DNA from: Akkermansiaceae bacterium
Lineage (GTDB): Bacteria; Verrucomicrobiota; Verrucomicrobiia; Verrucomicrobiales; Akkermansiaceae
Reading direction: 5' to 3'
Assembly: GCA_905182475.1 (NCBI GenBank)
Contig: CAJJBR010000013.1
Coordinates: forward strand, 1 to 64,000
DNA length: 64,000 bases
The translations under genes were made by a program, and so were the position numbers. Below, piece by piece: positions 37,539 to 46,571 of this stretch (the stretch's first letter is position 1; each line of letters begins with the position of its first letter). A model generated the notes under the pieces. That model made no database searches. It was not told where the DNA came from and saw nothing but the letters and a program-made list of their open reading frames with translations.

Positions 37539-37840
37539 CGATAGAGGTAGGAACGGCGCATTGATTTGCGCCGCTCCCCCCCCCTCCGAACTGGACAAGC
37601 GGATCTCCCGCATCCGGCTCTCCAGTCAGTAGTTTACTCCGTTACGGAGACTGATCACTTCAGAACTTTGGTCATTCATCAGGCAAAAGAGCCCGAGTTC
37701 TGCAAAGTAGCGGTTTGGCCAGCGTTGATGATCCCGCCCTCGGCCACGACTACGAAGGCCGCGCCGCTTTCGCAGGATGGAGCGCCAGAGCACTTACCAG
37801 CGATGGTATACCGCCGTGCTTCACCTCTTGTGAAAAATCT

Positions 37841-38023
37841 GCTGTAGGCAGGGCGCAACAACAGCATGGGGGTTCAGCCCCATGAACCATGTTCCAGGCA
37901 ATGCCCGTGCTGTAGGCACGGTGGATGGTTGCGCATTTCCCGCGTGCATTCAGCACGCATGGGCTTGGTTTGGGTAGTTCATGGGGCTAAACCCCCATCC
38001 TGTTGTTGCATCTCGCCTACAGC
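37841..38023. repeat. Large palindromic (cloverleaf-like) element
   Basis: The 47-base arms at 37841-37887 and 37977-38023 are inverted and match at about 42 positions. Each arm contains its own hairpin (catgggg...ccccatg type). The interior holds two more stems, ccgtgc/gcacgg (37905-37921) and gcgtgc/gcacgc (37942-37958), which are also complementary to each other. The word ctgtaggc occurs in the left arm and the interior, and as its complement in the right arm. Confidence 0.8.
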
Positions 38024-38091
38024 GAGGAAGAAGCCAGCGCAGCTACACAGATCAGAAAAATTGATCCGAATGGGGTCGATTCATAAGACTA

Positions 38092-38115
38092 CTTAGCGGC
38101 TTTGCGCCTCTGCGG
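38092..38115. repeat. 8-bp tandem repeat
   Basis: Three degenerate units, cttagcgg, ctttgcgc and ctctgcgg, lie in the gap ahead of the small membrane protein's 3' end. Confidence 0.5.
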
Positions 38116-38161
38116 TTCAATTCCGAGCTAGCCACTCGTTCGTTAGTTCCCCAAAGGCAGG

Positions 38162-38419
38162 TCACCCAAGGTGCACCAACCAAGAGATCGCCTTGATAAT
38201 GGCGACGATGACTCCGATAAAACTAAGAATCACAGCAAGGATGCTGAGCCCGCCGCCACGGGTCTTCGGAGATAGAGCTAGGACAATGCCGAGCACGCCG
38301 AAGATGAAGGCGATGGAGGCAAGGAGAAGCCCACCGAAGGCGCCGACTTTAAAACTAAGAATCGCCGCAATGATCGCGAGGATGGATGTGATGCTAAATG
38401 ATGCTTTACTAGAGGCCAT
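38162..38419 (-). CDS. Small integral membrane protein
   Basis: The 85-residue product is almost entirely hydrophobic, with three predicted membrane helices near 8-24, 26-48 (GLLLASIAFIFGVLGIVLAL) and 56-80. The short basic loop SPKTRGGG joins the last two. The composition, rich in Ile, Ala and Gly, resembles DUF4190-type small membrane proteins, but I cannot assign it firmly. It has a proper ATG and follows the DUF2721 gene on the same strand after 42 bases. Function unknown. Confidence 0.65.
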   Translation of the reverse strand: MASSKASFSITSILAIIAAILSFKVGAFGGLLLASIAFIFGVLGIVLALSPKTRGGGLSILAVILSFIGVIVAIIKAISWLVHLG

Positions 38420-38461
38420 GGGAAAATGCTTACCTTGAATTTCAGGCAGTGAAACCGGCTT

Positions 38462-38872
38462 TCACCGCCCGCTATGCTGCTCCCCCTCCTCCACGGCGGC
38501 GAGCATGATGCGCAATGCGCCGCCAGAGATCCAAATTTCCCAGAGAAGGCAGACTAGGGAGGTTCCCATAATTAACAGGGCGAAGCCGAACGACACCACC
38601 CCTACACTTTCCCAATCACAGATAACCCCGACCATGGACACGACACAGAGGAGCAGGCTCACCGCACCGAGGAGCTGCATCGCGCGGATGAGCACGAGCC
38701 TGCGCCCGAGATTGTCGATCTGTAGTTTCAGCACGCAATCGCGCTTCGAGATCCAATCGCCATGCAAGGTACGGATGAGGGCGGAGAGGTGCAGGAAGCG
38801 GTTCGTGTAGGAAAGAAAAAGCAGGCTGACGGCCGGGAAAAGCAGGGCTGGAGTGGAAACCTCAAGGGTCAT
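38462..38872 (-). CDS. DUF2721 family membrane protein
   Basis: The 136-residue protein opens with STPALLFPAVSLLFLSYTNRFLHLSALIR, the family signature of DUF2721. It has three membrane helices (about 8-24, 62-84, 90-112), with the cytosolic basic segment RDCVLKLQIDNLGRRLVLIR between the first two. Its length is standard. The function of the family is unknown. It is divergent from the M16 protease gene across 90 bases. Confidence 0.85.
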   Translation of the reverse strand: MTLEVSTPALLFPAVSLLFLSYTNRFLHLSALIRTLHGDWISKRDCVLKLQIDNLGRRLVLIRAMQLLGAVSLLLCVVSMVGVICDWESVGVVSFGFALLIMGTSLVCLLWEIWISGGALRIMLAAVEEGEQHSGR

Positions 38873-38962
38873 ACGTGAATTAGAGCGGCTTGCGGCGGAT
38901 TTGCAACCCGGGAGAAGCGCATCCTCCTTGCAAAATCTACGGGCTTCGCGATTCTCCCCCCC

Positions 38963-41914
38963 ATGCGCAACGCGACCCCATTGGTTCTGACCCTCTTCCT
39001 GGCGATCACCGCCATTTTCCTGTCCCTACGGGATACGCCTCCTTCTGCCCCGAAGGTAGACGCGCAGGCTACAGAGATAGAGAAACATACTGGCTCTGAG
39101 GAGAAGTCCGGGCCAGCAACCCCGTCAGATGATGAAAGCACTTCCAAGGCAGCCCCATGGCCGACGGAGAAATCTGACATCCCCGCAGACCCCCAGGCGG
39201 TGTTCGGGAATCTTGCGAACGGCTTCCGCTACATGATCCTGCCAAACTCGGATCCGCCGAACCGACTCTCGATCCGCCTCCACATCGCCGCAGGCTCTCT
39301 GGTAGAAGCTGATGACCAGCGCGGAATCGCCCATTTCCTAGAGCACATGGTTTTCAACGGGACGAAGACCTACAAGGATGCAAACAAGCTGATCCGTGAG
39401 ATGCAGACACGCGGTATCGCCTTTGGCGCGCACGTGAATGCCTACACCTCCTTTGATGAAACGGTTTACATGCTGGATCTTCCGGATTTGGAAGAGGACA
39501 CGATGGATCTCGCATTTGGGATCATGCGCGACTTCGGTGACGGTGCGCTTCTAAGCAAGGAAGAGATCGATGCGGAGAGAGGAGTGATCCTTTCGGAAAA
39601 GGCGTCCCGCGATTCCGTAAGCTACCGGATGATGCAGCAGCAGTTCAGCGCGTTGCTTCCGGACTCACTCATCGCGAAGCGTTTCCCTATCGGTGTGGAG
39701 GAAGTGATCAAGACCGCCCCACGCGAGCGTTTCACGGATCTCTACAGCCGCTACTACATCCCTAGTAAGATGACATTCGTAGTTGTCGGAAACGTGGACG
39801 CGGCGGAGATGCAAGAAACGATCAAGGCCAGATTCGGATCAATGCTGAATCCTGAGAACCCCGGCGGCGACCCGGATCTCGGTACGGTATCGACGCCAGA
39901 GGGAGTCGTGCCACACGTTTTCTCAGATCCAGAGGTCGGCACCACGGAAGTTTCGCTGAACCTAATTCGCCCTTACGAGCTGAAACCTGACACCACTGAA
40001 ACCCGCGCGAACAAGTTCCCAGTGCAGATCGCGAATTTCATCATCGGCAGGCGCTTCGACCGCCTTTCAAAGGAAGAAAACTCGCCTATCGCGGCGGGTA
40101 GCGCATCGAAATACGCGCTCTTCAATGAGCTTGAGCTAGGCTCCGTTTCCATTACCGCAGCCGACGATCGCTGGCCGGAAGTAGTTCCCGTGCTAGAGCA
40201 GGAATTCCGCCGCGTGCTGGAACACGGCGTCCTCGATGCCGAGCTTTCCGAGGCTAAGGCGAACCTCCTCAACGCCTACCAAGAAGCGGTGAAACGCAAG
40301 GCGTCCCGCAAGTCAGAAACCCTCGCCACCGCCATCGCCAGATCCATCAATGACGCGACCGTCTATTCCACACCGGAAACGGATCTGGAACTTGCAACGG
40401 CAGCTCTCGACGGCATCACTGCAGAGAGTGTGCACAACGCTTTCAAAGAATTCTGGAAAGCCACCGGATACCATCTTGTGCTCTCCACTAAGTCAGAACC
40501 GGAAGGCGCCCTCGGTGATCTTGCCGCCTACTATCAAGACTCCACCAGCGTCGAGGTCGCTCCACCAGCAGAACGCGAGGCGGTGCCATTCGGCTACACG
40601 GATTTCGGAAACGCCGGAAAAGTTGCGACCACTGTGGAAGTGGAAGATCTCAATGTGACGCAGATCACCCTCGCGAACAACATCCGCATCAATCTCAAGC
40701 AGACGGACTTCGAAAAAAACCGCATTCGCATCCTTACCCGCATCGGCACAGGTCAGCTTTCCCAGCCAAAGGACAAGCCACTGCTCCACGCCTTCGCCAG
40801 TGCGATCTACGATGGCGGCGGACTCGGCAAACACTCGAACGACGAGCTTTCGGAAATCCTAGCCGGCCGCAATGTCTCCTCCAGATTCGGAATTTCGGAG
40901 GATGCATTTAGCCTATCTGGCTCCACCACTCCGGACGACCAGCTCCTCCAGCTCCAGCTCATGGCCGCGATGATCACCGATCCCGGCTACCGCCCAGAGG
41001 CTCTCTGGCAGTTCCAGAAATCCATCCCCGTCCTCTTCCAAAACCTCAAGCACACCACTAGCGGCCCGATGAAAGAGATGGACGCATGGCTGCACGGCGG
41101 CGATTCCCGTTTCACTCTCCCCACTCAGACGGAGCTCTCGAACTACACCATTGATGACGTGAAAGACTGGCTCACCCGCGAGCTTGAGAAAGGCTACGTG
41201 GAGATGACCATCGTCGGAGACTTCGACAAGGAAGCCCTCCTCACCGACCTACTGTCCACCTTCGGCACCCTGCCGAAGCACGCTGTGAAGCCTGCGACCA
41301 AAACCATGAATCCCCGCTCCGTGGATTTCCCGGCTCCGCCTTTGGAAAAGACCTTCACCTACGAGTCCAAAATCCCTCAAGCAGTGGCCACCGCGCTCTG
41401 GAAGACAGCAGGTATCCGCGGAAACATCCCAGAATTCCGCCGCCTGAACGTCCTCTCGGATATCTACGGTGACAGGCTGCGCGAAGAGATCCGTGAAAAA
41501 CTCGGAGCCTCCTACTCGCCCAACGCCGGTGCCTCCGGATCGGATACTTTAGAAGACTTCGGCTACCTCATCGGCCAGGCCATCGGTAAACCCGAGGACA
41601 TCCCTCTCCTACTCAATACCATGGAAACCATCGCCACGGAACTTTCCGAAACAGGAGCCACCGCAGACGAGCTCGAACGAGCCCTCGCCCCCACTCTTTC
41701 CCAACTCGAAAAGACACTCCGCGACAATTCCTACTGGCTCTCCACCGTCCTCTCCCAATCCCAAGCCCATCCCGAGAAGCTCGACCTAGCCCGCAGCCGC
41801 GACGTAGACTACCGCTCCATCAACCTCGAAGAAATCAACACCCTAGCGAAGAAATACTTCGCCCCCACCAATCTCCACAGAATCTCCATCCTCCCGGAGG
41901 AAAACGAGCAATAG
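38963..41914 (+). CDS. M16 family zinc metallopeptidase (insulinase/PqqL-like)
   Basis: The 983-residue protein has an N-terminal membrane anchor or signal (LVLTLFLAITAIFLSL). A Pro/Ser linker precedes the M16 catalytic domain. The zinc motif HxxEH is HFLEHMVFNGT near 122-132, with the distal glutamate in the EEIDAERGVI region near 200. Two M16C domains and a second, inactive half follow (the motif is absent there). PqqL-type two-half periplasmic proteases degrade peptides. It stands upstream of the DUF58 gene; no functional tie is evident. Confidence 0.88.
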   Translation: MRNATPLVLTLFLAITAIFLSLRDTPPSAPKVDAQATEIEKHTGSEEKSGPATPSDDESTSKAAPWPTEKSDIPADPQAVFGNLANGFRYMILPNSDPPNRLSIRLHIAAGSLVEADDQRGIAHFLEHMVFNGTKTYKDANKLIREMQTRGIAFGAHVNAYTSFDETVYMLDLPDLEEDTMDLAFGIMRDFGDGALLSKEEIDAERGVILSEKASRDSVSYRMMQQQFSALLPDSLIAKRFPIGVEEVIKTAPRERFTDLYSRYYIPSKMTFVVVGNVDAAEMQETIKARFGSMLNPENPGGDPDLGTVSTPEGVVPHVFSDPEVGTTEVSLNLIRPYELKPDTTETRANKFPVQIANFIIGRRFDRLSKEENSPIAAGSASKYALFNELELGSVSITAADDRWPEVVPVLEQEFRRVLEHGVLDAELSEAKANLLNAYQEAVKRKASRKSETLATAIARSINDATVYSTPETDLELATAALDGITAESVHNAFKEFWKATGYHLVLSTKSEPEGALGDLAAYYQDSTSVEVAPPAEREAVPFGYTDFGNAGKVATTVEVEDLNVTQITLANNIRINLKQTDFEKNRIRILTRIGTGQLSQPKDKPLLHAFASAIYDGGGLGKHSNDELSEILAGRNVSSRFGISEDAFSLSGSTTPDDQLLQLQLMAAMITDPGYRPEALWQFQKSIPVLFQNLKHTTSGPMKEMDAWLHGGDSRFTLPTQTELSNYTIDDVKDWLTRELEKGYVEMTIVGDFDKEALLTDLLSTFGTLPKHAVKPATKTMNPRSVDFPAPPLEKTFTYESKIPQAVATALWKTAGIRGNIPEFRRLNVLSDIYGDRLREEIREKLGASYSPNAGASGSDTLEDFGYLIGQAIGKPEDIPLLLNTMETIATELSETGATADELERALAPTLSQLEKTLRDNSYWLSTVLSQSQAHPEKLDLARSRDVDYRSINLEEINTLAKKYFAPTNLHRISILPEENEQ

Positions 41915-41976
41915 CTGCCGCTTCTCGCAGCAGATCGTGCAAGCACCGTCGCGGGACACCCCACTCTTCCTTCGAG

Positions 41977-42004
41977 TTTGAAATTTAAAACTTAAAGTTT
42001 CCAA
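41977..42004. repeat. AT heptamer repeat before the DUF58 gene
   Basis: Units tttgaaa, tttaaaa, cttaaag and tttccaa end 3 bases before the ATG at 42008. There is no Shine-Dalgarno. Confidence 0.75.
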
Positions 42005-42007
42005 AAG

Positions 42008-42835
42008 ATGCTCCGCCTCCCCTTCCGCACCCGAGTCTGGCGAGGCGCCGCCGGTGAATTTTCAGGCTCCGGCACTGGTGCCTCCATGGACTTCCAGGAT
42101 CACCGCGCCTACGCACCCGGAGACGATCCCCGCCACATCAACTGGAACGCATACGCCCGCACCGGCCAGTATTCCATGAAGCTTTTCCGCGAGGAGATCC
42201 GCCCGGTAGTAGATCTCGTCCTCGATGTCTCACCCTCCATGTTCTTCACCCCAGAGAAGGACAAACGCACCACCGAGCTTCTGAATTTCCTCACCGACTC
42301 CTCCCTCGCCGACGGAGCAACCGTCCGCATCTACGCCGTCCACGGGGATGCGCAAATGTCCATCGATCCCCTCGCCGTTCGCGCCGGGAAATGGAAAGTT
42401 GATATCAAAACGCTCTCTCCCAGCGATCCTTCCTCCCCGCCAGAAATCCATCGCCTGCCCCTGCGCTCCGGAGCGATGCGCGTCCTCATCTCCGACCTCC
42501 TCTTCCCTACCGATCCGAACCCCTACTTCCGCACCCTCGGCCAGAAACAGGGCAGCCCCATCGTCTTCGCCCCCTTTCTAGAGACCGAAGCGAACCCTGA
42601 CTGGACCGGCAACTACGACTTCATCGATGCGGAGCTAAAATCCACCCATCCCCACCGCATCGAAGCAGCCACCCTCCGCCGCTATCACGAGTCCTACAAA
42701 AATCACTTCGACCAGTGGAAGCAATCCGCCCTCCGCCACCAAACACCCCTCGCCCGTATCCCCTGCGAGCCAGATCTCATGCCCGCGCTCTATAAGCACG
42801 CGCTACCTATTCGCGCACTTGAAGCCTCGAAGTAG
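42008..42835 (+). CDS. DUF58 domain protein of MoxR/VWA-type systems
   Basis: The 275-residue cytoplasmic protein has the DUF58 core. It includes GASMDFQDHRAYAPGDDPRHINWNAYARTGQ at 22-52 and a VWA-like strand with a MIDAS-type DVSPSM near 76. DUF58 proteins usually sit with a MoxR AAA ATPase and BatA/VWA membrane proteins. Here BatA-like follows, but no MoxR gene is visible. The ATG lies directly after the AT repeat. Confidence 0.87.
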   Translation: MLRLPFRTRVWRGAAGEFSGSGTGASMDFQDHRAYAPGDDPRHINWNAYARTGQYSMKLFREEIRPVVDLVLDVSPSMFFTPEKDKRTTELLNFLTDSSLADGATVRIYAVHGDAQMSIDPLAVRAGKWKVDIKTLSPSDPSSPPEIHRLPLRSGAMRVLISDLLFPTDPNPYFRTLGQKQGSPIVFAPFLETEANPDWTGNYDFIDAELKSTHPHRIEAATLRRYHESYKNHFDQWKQSALRHQTPLARIPCEPDLMPALYKHALPIRALEASK

Positions 42836-42867
42836 AAAGCATGAAAATCCGAAGCACGAACAAGCAA

Positions 42868-42902
42868 ATATGGAGAAGGGGTTTGAAAGCCCTTCTCCAT
42901 AT
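42868..42902. terminator. Strong hairpin between DUF58 and BatA-like genes
   Basis: A perfect 13-base stem (atatggagaaggg and its complement) with a 9-base loop lies 30 bases past the DUF58 stop. There is no T-run on the plus strand. It could end or attenuate transcription, or be a REP-like hairpin. Confidence 0.55.
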
Positions 42903-42906
42903 ACGA

Positions 42907-42934
42907 GTTTAGAATTTAAAGTTTAAAGTTTCCC
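42907..42934. repeat. AT heptamer repeat before the BatA-like gene
   Basis: Units gtttaga, atttaaa, gtttaaa and gtttccc end 5 bases before the ATG at 42940. Confidence 0.78.
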
Positions 42935-42939
42935 CAAAC

Positions 42940-44769
42940 ATGTTCGCCAATCCTCTAGGACTCCTCGCGCTGCTCGCCATTCCAGCCGTGCTGGCGATCC
43001 ATTTTCTCCAGAGGAAATCCATTTCGCTACCGGTCTCAACTTTATTCCTGCTGGATAGAACGCAACGGGAAGCGACTTCCGGGCGGCGGTTTGAGAGGCT
43101 AATTCCTTCGGTCCCGTTGTGGATGCAGATTCTTGGGATCCTGCTGCTCACTTGGTTTCTGGCGGAGCCTCGGTTCCAGAAGGAGAACAGCGTGCAGCGA
43201 GTGGCGGTAGTGTTTGATTCGTCGGCATCGATGACTGTCTTTAAAGAAGAGGCGATCGAGGCACTGCGCGATAAGCTTCCGGATCTGCAAGGGAATGCCA
43301 CTGCGATGGAGCTGACCTTACTGCCATCCACTCCGGGGGCGGATCGAATTTATTCCGGAACTTCGGTGGACGAGTTGGTGGAAGCGATGAAAAATGTTTC
43401 GCCGACAGGCGGGCTCGCCGATCCTTCTTATGCGCTACGTCTGGCGCGTTCCATTGTCTCGAACGACGGCGTGGTGATCTACCTCACCGATACTCCAGTG
43501 GAGTTGCTACCATATGATTCACGACTCATCGCAGTCGGGAAGCCGACTCCTAACGTTGGATTCACGGGTATCAGTTTCGAAGAAAAACAAGGAACGCTGA
43601 CATGGCAGGCACTCGTGAGGAACTACGGGAACGAGCCGACGAAACGCCGTTGGTCGCTGGTGACTTCGGGAGGAGCCACCGAGCCGCGCGAGTTCGATAT
43701 CGGGGCGAAAGCATTCGTGACCATCCAAGCGGCTTTCCCTACGGGTGCGCAAAACGTGAGAATCGTCCTCACGGCAGATGATTTCAGCTTGGACGACACT
43801 CTTCCCATCGTCGCCCCGCAGCCGAAGCAGCTGGAGCTTTTCACAGCCACCTCCCCGGCTTTCCGTGGACTGACTGACAAGCTCCTCCGCTCCCTCCAAT
43901 CCACCCGTGCGAGCATCAACCCCGCCTCATCGGATCTTGTCATCACCAGCTACGACCCGCTTGACCCGGCCTTGCCAGAGACGAGCGCGATCCTCTTCGT
44001 CGAAGATCCGACCTCGGTTGGGAAGTATTTGAAAGGAGGCATCCTCGCGGAATCGCATCCGCTGATGGACGGGATCAACTGGCAGGCTCTGCTTGTCCGC
44101 GAAACTCTGGATCTCCCCCGCCAGCCAACCGACCGAGTGCTGCTCTGGCAGGAGAAACGCCCGCTCATTTTCCTCCGGGAAAACGCAGGAAAACGTATCC
44201 TATGTTTCAACTTCGACCTCCGCCTCTCCAACGCCACCCAGCAACCCGCTTTCATCGTCTTGCTCCACCGCTTCGCGGAATCGTTGCGCACTTCCAAGGT
44301 CGCCCCGCAGGCTCTGAACCTGGAGACAGGACAGCAGATCCGGATCGCCACTGCACCGGGGCCGGTGGATCTCACTGCGACCGATACGGAAGGAAAAAAA
44401 GTCCCCGCACCCAGCACCAACCGAGCACCCTCGAAACCGGGATTCCTGACCATCACGCAAGAGGGAGCGACTGAACTCCAATTGGGTGGCGTGGCCGGAG
44501 CGGAAGACGAAACGATCCCCCTCCTCACGGCCGCAGTCCATTTCGCAGACACCCGGGAAGCTGATCTCTCAGACTGCGCACCCGGCGAACCCTTCCAAAC
44601 AGCCGGTGATGCATCGCTGAAACTCCACACCACATCTGATCCCCTCGCCCGACTGTGGCTCCTCCTACTTCTCGTCGCCCTTCTAGTGGCCTGGTATTTC
44701 ACCGCAGGGAAACAGCAACGTGCCGGGGTGGCGTCTTCCAGAACGCCACCCCGGCAGGATACCGTTTGA
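42940..44769 (+). CDS. BatA/VWA domain membrane protein
   Basis: The 609-residue protein starts with the BatA N-terminal domain: a membrane helix NPLGLLALLAIPAVLAIHFL, the LPVSTLFLLDR segment, then a second helix (QILGILLLTWFLAEPRF). A VWA-type domain follows with the MIDAS motif DSSASM near 92. A C-terminal helix (LWLLLLLVALLVAWYF) is near 570-586. Together with the DUF58 gene it is the membrane half of a MoxR-type system of unknown substrate. The final 16 codons (GVASSRTPP region) are encoded by a strong REP-like hairpin, so the native C-terminus may have been replaced. Confidence 0.82.
   Translation: MFANPLGLLALLAIPAVLAIHFLQRKSISLPVSTLFLLDRTQREATSGRRFERLIPSVPLWMQILGILLLTWFLAEPRFQKENSVQRVAVVFDSSASMTVFKEEAIEALRDKLPDLQGNATAMELTLLPSTPGADRIYSGTSVDELVEAMKNVSPTGGLADPSYALRLARSIVSNDGVVIYLTDTPVELLPYDSRLIAVGKPTPNVGFTGISFEEKQGTLTWQALVRNYGNEPTKRRWSLVTSGGATEPREFDIGAKAFVTIQAAFPTGAQNVRIVLTADDFSLDDTLPIVAPQPKQLELFTATSPAFRGLTDKLLRSLQSTRASINPASSDLVITSYDPLDPALPETSAILFVEDPTSVGKYLKGGILAESHPLMDGINWQALLVRETLDLPRQPTDRVLLWQEKRPLIFLRENAGKRILCFNFDLRLSNATQQPAFIVLLHRFAESLRTSKVAPQALNLETGQQIRIATAPGPVDLTATDTEGKKVPAPSTNRAPSKPGFLTITQEGATELQLGGVAGAEDETIPLLTAAVHFADTREADLSDCAPGEPFQTAGDASLKLHTTSDPLARLWLLLLLVALLVAWYFTAGKQQRAGVASSRTPPRQDTV
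44721..44756. repeat. REP-like hairpin inside the 3' end of the BatA-like gene
   Basis: A perfect 14-base stem (tgccggggtggcgt / acgccaccccggca) with an 8-base loop. Its core, gtggcgttctggaagacgcc on the minus strand, recurs at 52485-52506. Confidence 0.75.
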
Positions 44770-44868
44770 GTGTGGCTCTCTGAAGAACGCACTCCACATG
44801 CAAGCCATTCCAAACACCTCTCAAGAAAAGTCCTTTCCCATTTCGGAAATCCGAACTATAGGTGCCGC

Positions 44869-45198
44869 GTGAGTTTTCTGACCCGCCTGTTACTTCTCCT
44901 CTGCGTTTTCGCAGGGATTGGGACGGGTATGGTTCACAGCTACTCACATGGCGAGAAGGACGAGTGTGCTTCCCATTGCGAATCCGGCTCCCACGGGAAG
45001 GAACTTCCTTCCGACCACGACGAGCAGGATTCAGCTCCGCACCATCATCATTGCTGCCACGTTCAGAGCGCCGACCGGGTGCTCGACTCCATGGCGATGA
45101 AAGTCGCTTTCCAAGAGATTCTTCTGGAGATCTCCACCGACCATTCCCTAGCTCCCGACGAGCCAGTGTTTTCGTTGGATAAGCCGCCGCTAATCTGA
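44869..45198 (+). CDS. Small exported His/Cys-rich protein of the metal efflux operon
   Basis: The 109-residue product from the GTG at 44869 has an N-terminal signal (TRLLLLLCVFAGIGTGM) followed by a metal-ligand-rich part: SYSHGEKDECASHCESGSHG and HHHHCCH near 60-66. The frame is open further upstream, but that part lacks signal character. Small His-rich periplasmic proteins precede czc/cus-type efflux genes in many bacteria and probably buffer or sense the metal. A 14-base palindrome (ttcgga-aa-tccgaa, 44842-44855) lies just upstream and could be an operator. Function is inferred from composition and context. Confidence 0.65.
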   Translation: MSFLTRLLLLLCVFAGIGTGMVHSYSHGEKDECASHCESGSHGKELPSDHDEQDSAPHHHHCCHVQSADRVLDSMAMKVAFQEILLEISTDHSLAPDEPVFSLDKPPLI

Positions 45199-45207
45199 AG
45201 CCGCAGT

Positions 45208-45255
45208 CTGCCGTTTTCCGGCAGTAAAAGTTCCACCTGGAATCTTTTCCAGGTG
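45208..45255. promoter_or_regulatory. Two adjacent hairpins in the leader before the TolC-like gene
   Basis: Stems ctgccg/cggcag (45208-45224) and cacctgg/ccaggtg (45234-45255) lie between the His-rich gene and the efflux genes. Neither is followed by a T-run. They could affect read-through or message stability. Confidence 0.4.
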
Positions 45256-45332
45256 AGCCACCCGTCCGCATGGCGCGATCGCGCCCGTATTGCGGACACC
45301 CCGACTTCACGATTCCAAGCGAACACCCTACT

Positions 45333-46556
45333 ATGAATTTCCAAAAACAGATCCTCTGGTTCATCTGCGCACTCGCGCCGACAACCCTACTTCCCGCAGA
45401 GCCGGTCGAGATCCTTTCCTACCAAAGCATCCCCTCCCGCATCAAGAACGGTAATCCGGTGCTGGCCGCAGCACACTTCCGCATCGACGAAGCTGTGGGG
45501 CGCATGAACCAATCCGGTCGACTCCCCAACCCTTCCTTCGAGACGGGCACGGATCACAATATCCAATCAGCCGAAGGCAGCATCGAGATCGGCTTTTCTC
45601 AGAAATTCCCGATAACAAACCGGCTAATGCTTGAGAAAAAAATCTCTGCGGCGGGAGTAGAAGCGGCTGCGGCAGAAGTAAAAGATGTCGAACGGTTACT
45701 TGTCGCGGAAGCGCGGGCAGAGTTTGTGAAGATACTCTCGATACGGGAACGGCTAGCACTGCTGAATCGGCAGAAAACACTTTCCACAGAATTGGCGGAT
45801 TTCATCTCCAGTGCATCAGAGCGCGGGGAGATATCATCTCTCGATGCGGCGCAGGCACGGCTAGCGGCACTGCGGATCACCACCGCAGAACGCCGCCTAA
45901 AAACGGAGGAAACTGCAACTCTCGGAAAGCTCAGGCCGCTGGTGGGAATCGCAGCAGATACAGGAGTTAAACTTTCTGGAAACGTTCCGCCGGTTTCCAT
46001 CCCTGGAACTGCATCGCTAGACAGACCGGATCTCAAAGCTGCCAAGATCGATCTCATGGCCGCCGGAACTGAAATCGAACTGGAAACCGCGAGGAAACGC
46101 GATGACATCGAAGCTTCTATCTTCGCAGCCGGAGAGCGGACAGAAGATGCTCCCAACGGATTGGAAAACGAGGGCATCATCGGATTCAAACTCAGCATCC
46201 CCCTACCCTTCTGGAACGACAACAGCGGGAACATCGAGGAAGCCACTGCACGCCGCAGCCGCAAGGAGATGGAAGTGAAAGCTCTCGAACGCGAAATCCA
46301 CCACCAAGGACAAACCGCCCTGACGGAGATGCGCCAGTGGGCAGCACTTGTTTCCGAACTAGATCAACAACTCCTCCCCCTCGCCAAAGAACAAACCGAC
46401 CTCCTTGAGGAAGCCTACCGAAAAGGCCAAGGTGATCTCCAAGCTGTCCTCAGCTCCCGCGAACAAACCCTCGAACTGCTCGCCTCCAAACTGGATGCGA
46501 CCCGCGAGTTCCGACTCGCCCGCATCCGCTACGAAACATCCCGCGGCAACTTCTAA
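45333..46556 (+). CDS. TolC-family outer membrane efflux protein (CzcC-like)
   Basis: The 407-residue precursor has a signal peptide (QILWFICALAPTTLLPAEP). Two TolC-type repeats follow: QSGRLPNPSFETGTD near 65 and a long helix with ARAEFVKILSIRERLALLN near 125, then LSIPLPFWNDNSGNIEEATARR near 285 and the YRKGQGDLQAVLSSREQTLELL helix near 360. These are hallmarks of CzcC-type channels of tripartite heavy-metal pumps. The ATG at 45333 is chosen for the signal peptide. The adaptor gene follows after 15 bases. Confidence 0.9.
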   Translation: MNFQKQILWFICALAPTTLLPAEPVEILSYQSIPSRIKNGNPVLAAAHFRIDEAVGRMNQSGRLPNPSFETGTDHNIQSAEGSIEIGFSQKFPITNRLMLEKKISAAGVEAAAAEVKDVERLLVAEARAEFVKILSIRERLALLNRQKTLSTELADFISSASERGEISSLDAAQARLAALRITTAERRLKTEETATLGKLRPLVGIAADTGVKLSGNVPPVSIPGTASLDRPDLKAAKIDLMAAGTEIELETARKRDDIEASIFAAGERTEDAPNGLENEGIIGFKLSIPLPFWNDNSGNIEEATARRSRKEMEVKALEREIHHQGQTALTEMRQWAALVSELDQQLLPLAKEQTDLLEEAYRKGQGDLQAVLSSREQTLELLASKLDATREFRLARIRYETSRGNF

Positions 46557-46571
46557 TAAAAATTTATCATC

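Larger units (their letters stand above)
37539..38161. other. Gene-free interval behind argG
   Basis: This 620-base stretch has no convincing coding frame. It starts with a small hairpin (ggcgca-ttgatt-tgcgcc, 37555-37572) that may end argG transcripts. It then has about 240 bases of unremarkable sequence, a long palindromic element at 37841-38023 and an 8-bp tandem repeat at 38092-38115. A minus-strand open frame at 37679-37867 reads like a protein fragment (GGIINAGQTATLQNSG), but nothing confirms it. Confidence 0.6.

Noticed and set aside
37555-37572. Hairpin as a classic terminator of argG
   Set aside because: The stem is only 6 bp and is followed by a C-run rather than Ts, so it is mentioned in the interval but not called as a terminator.
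37679-37867. 62-residue minus-strand frame with GGIINAGQTATLQNSG
   Set aside because: It runs into the palindromic element, has no recognisable start context, and no family could be named. It is mentioned only within the gene-free interval.
44699-45364. 221-residue minus-strand frame across the BatA-like end and the His-rich gene
   Set aside because: It is antisense to two better-supported genes, and arginine-rich low-complexity translation is typical of shadow frames.
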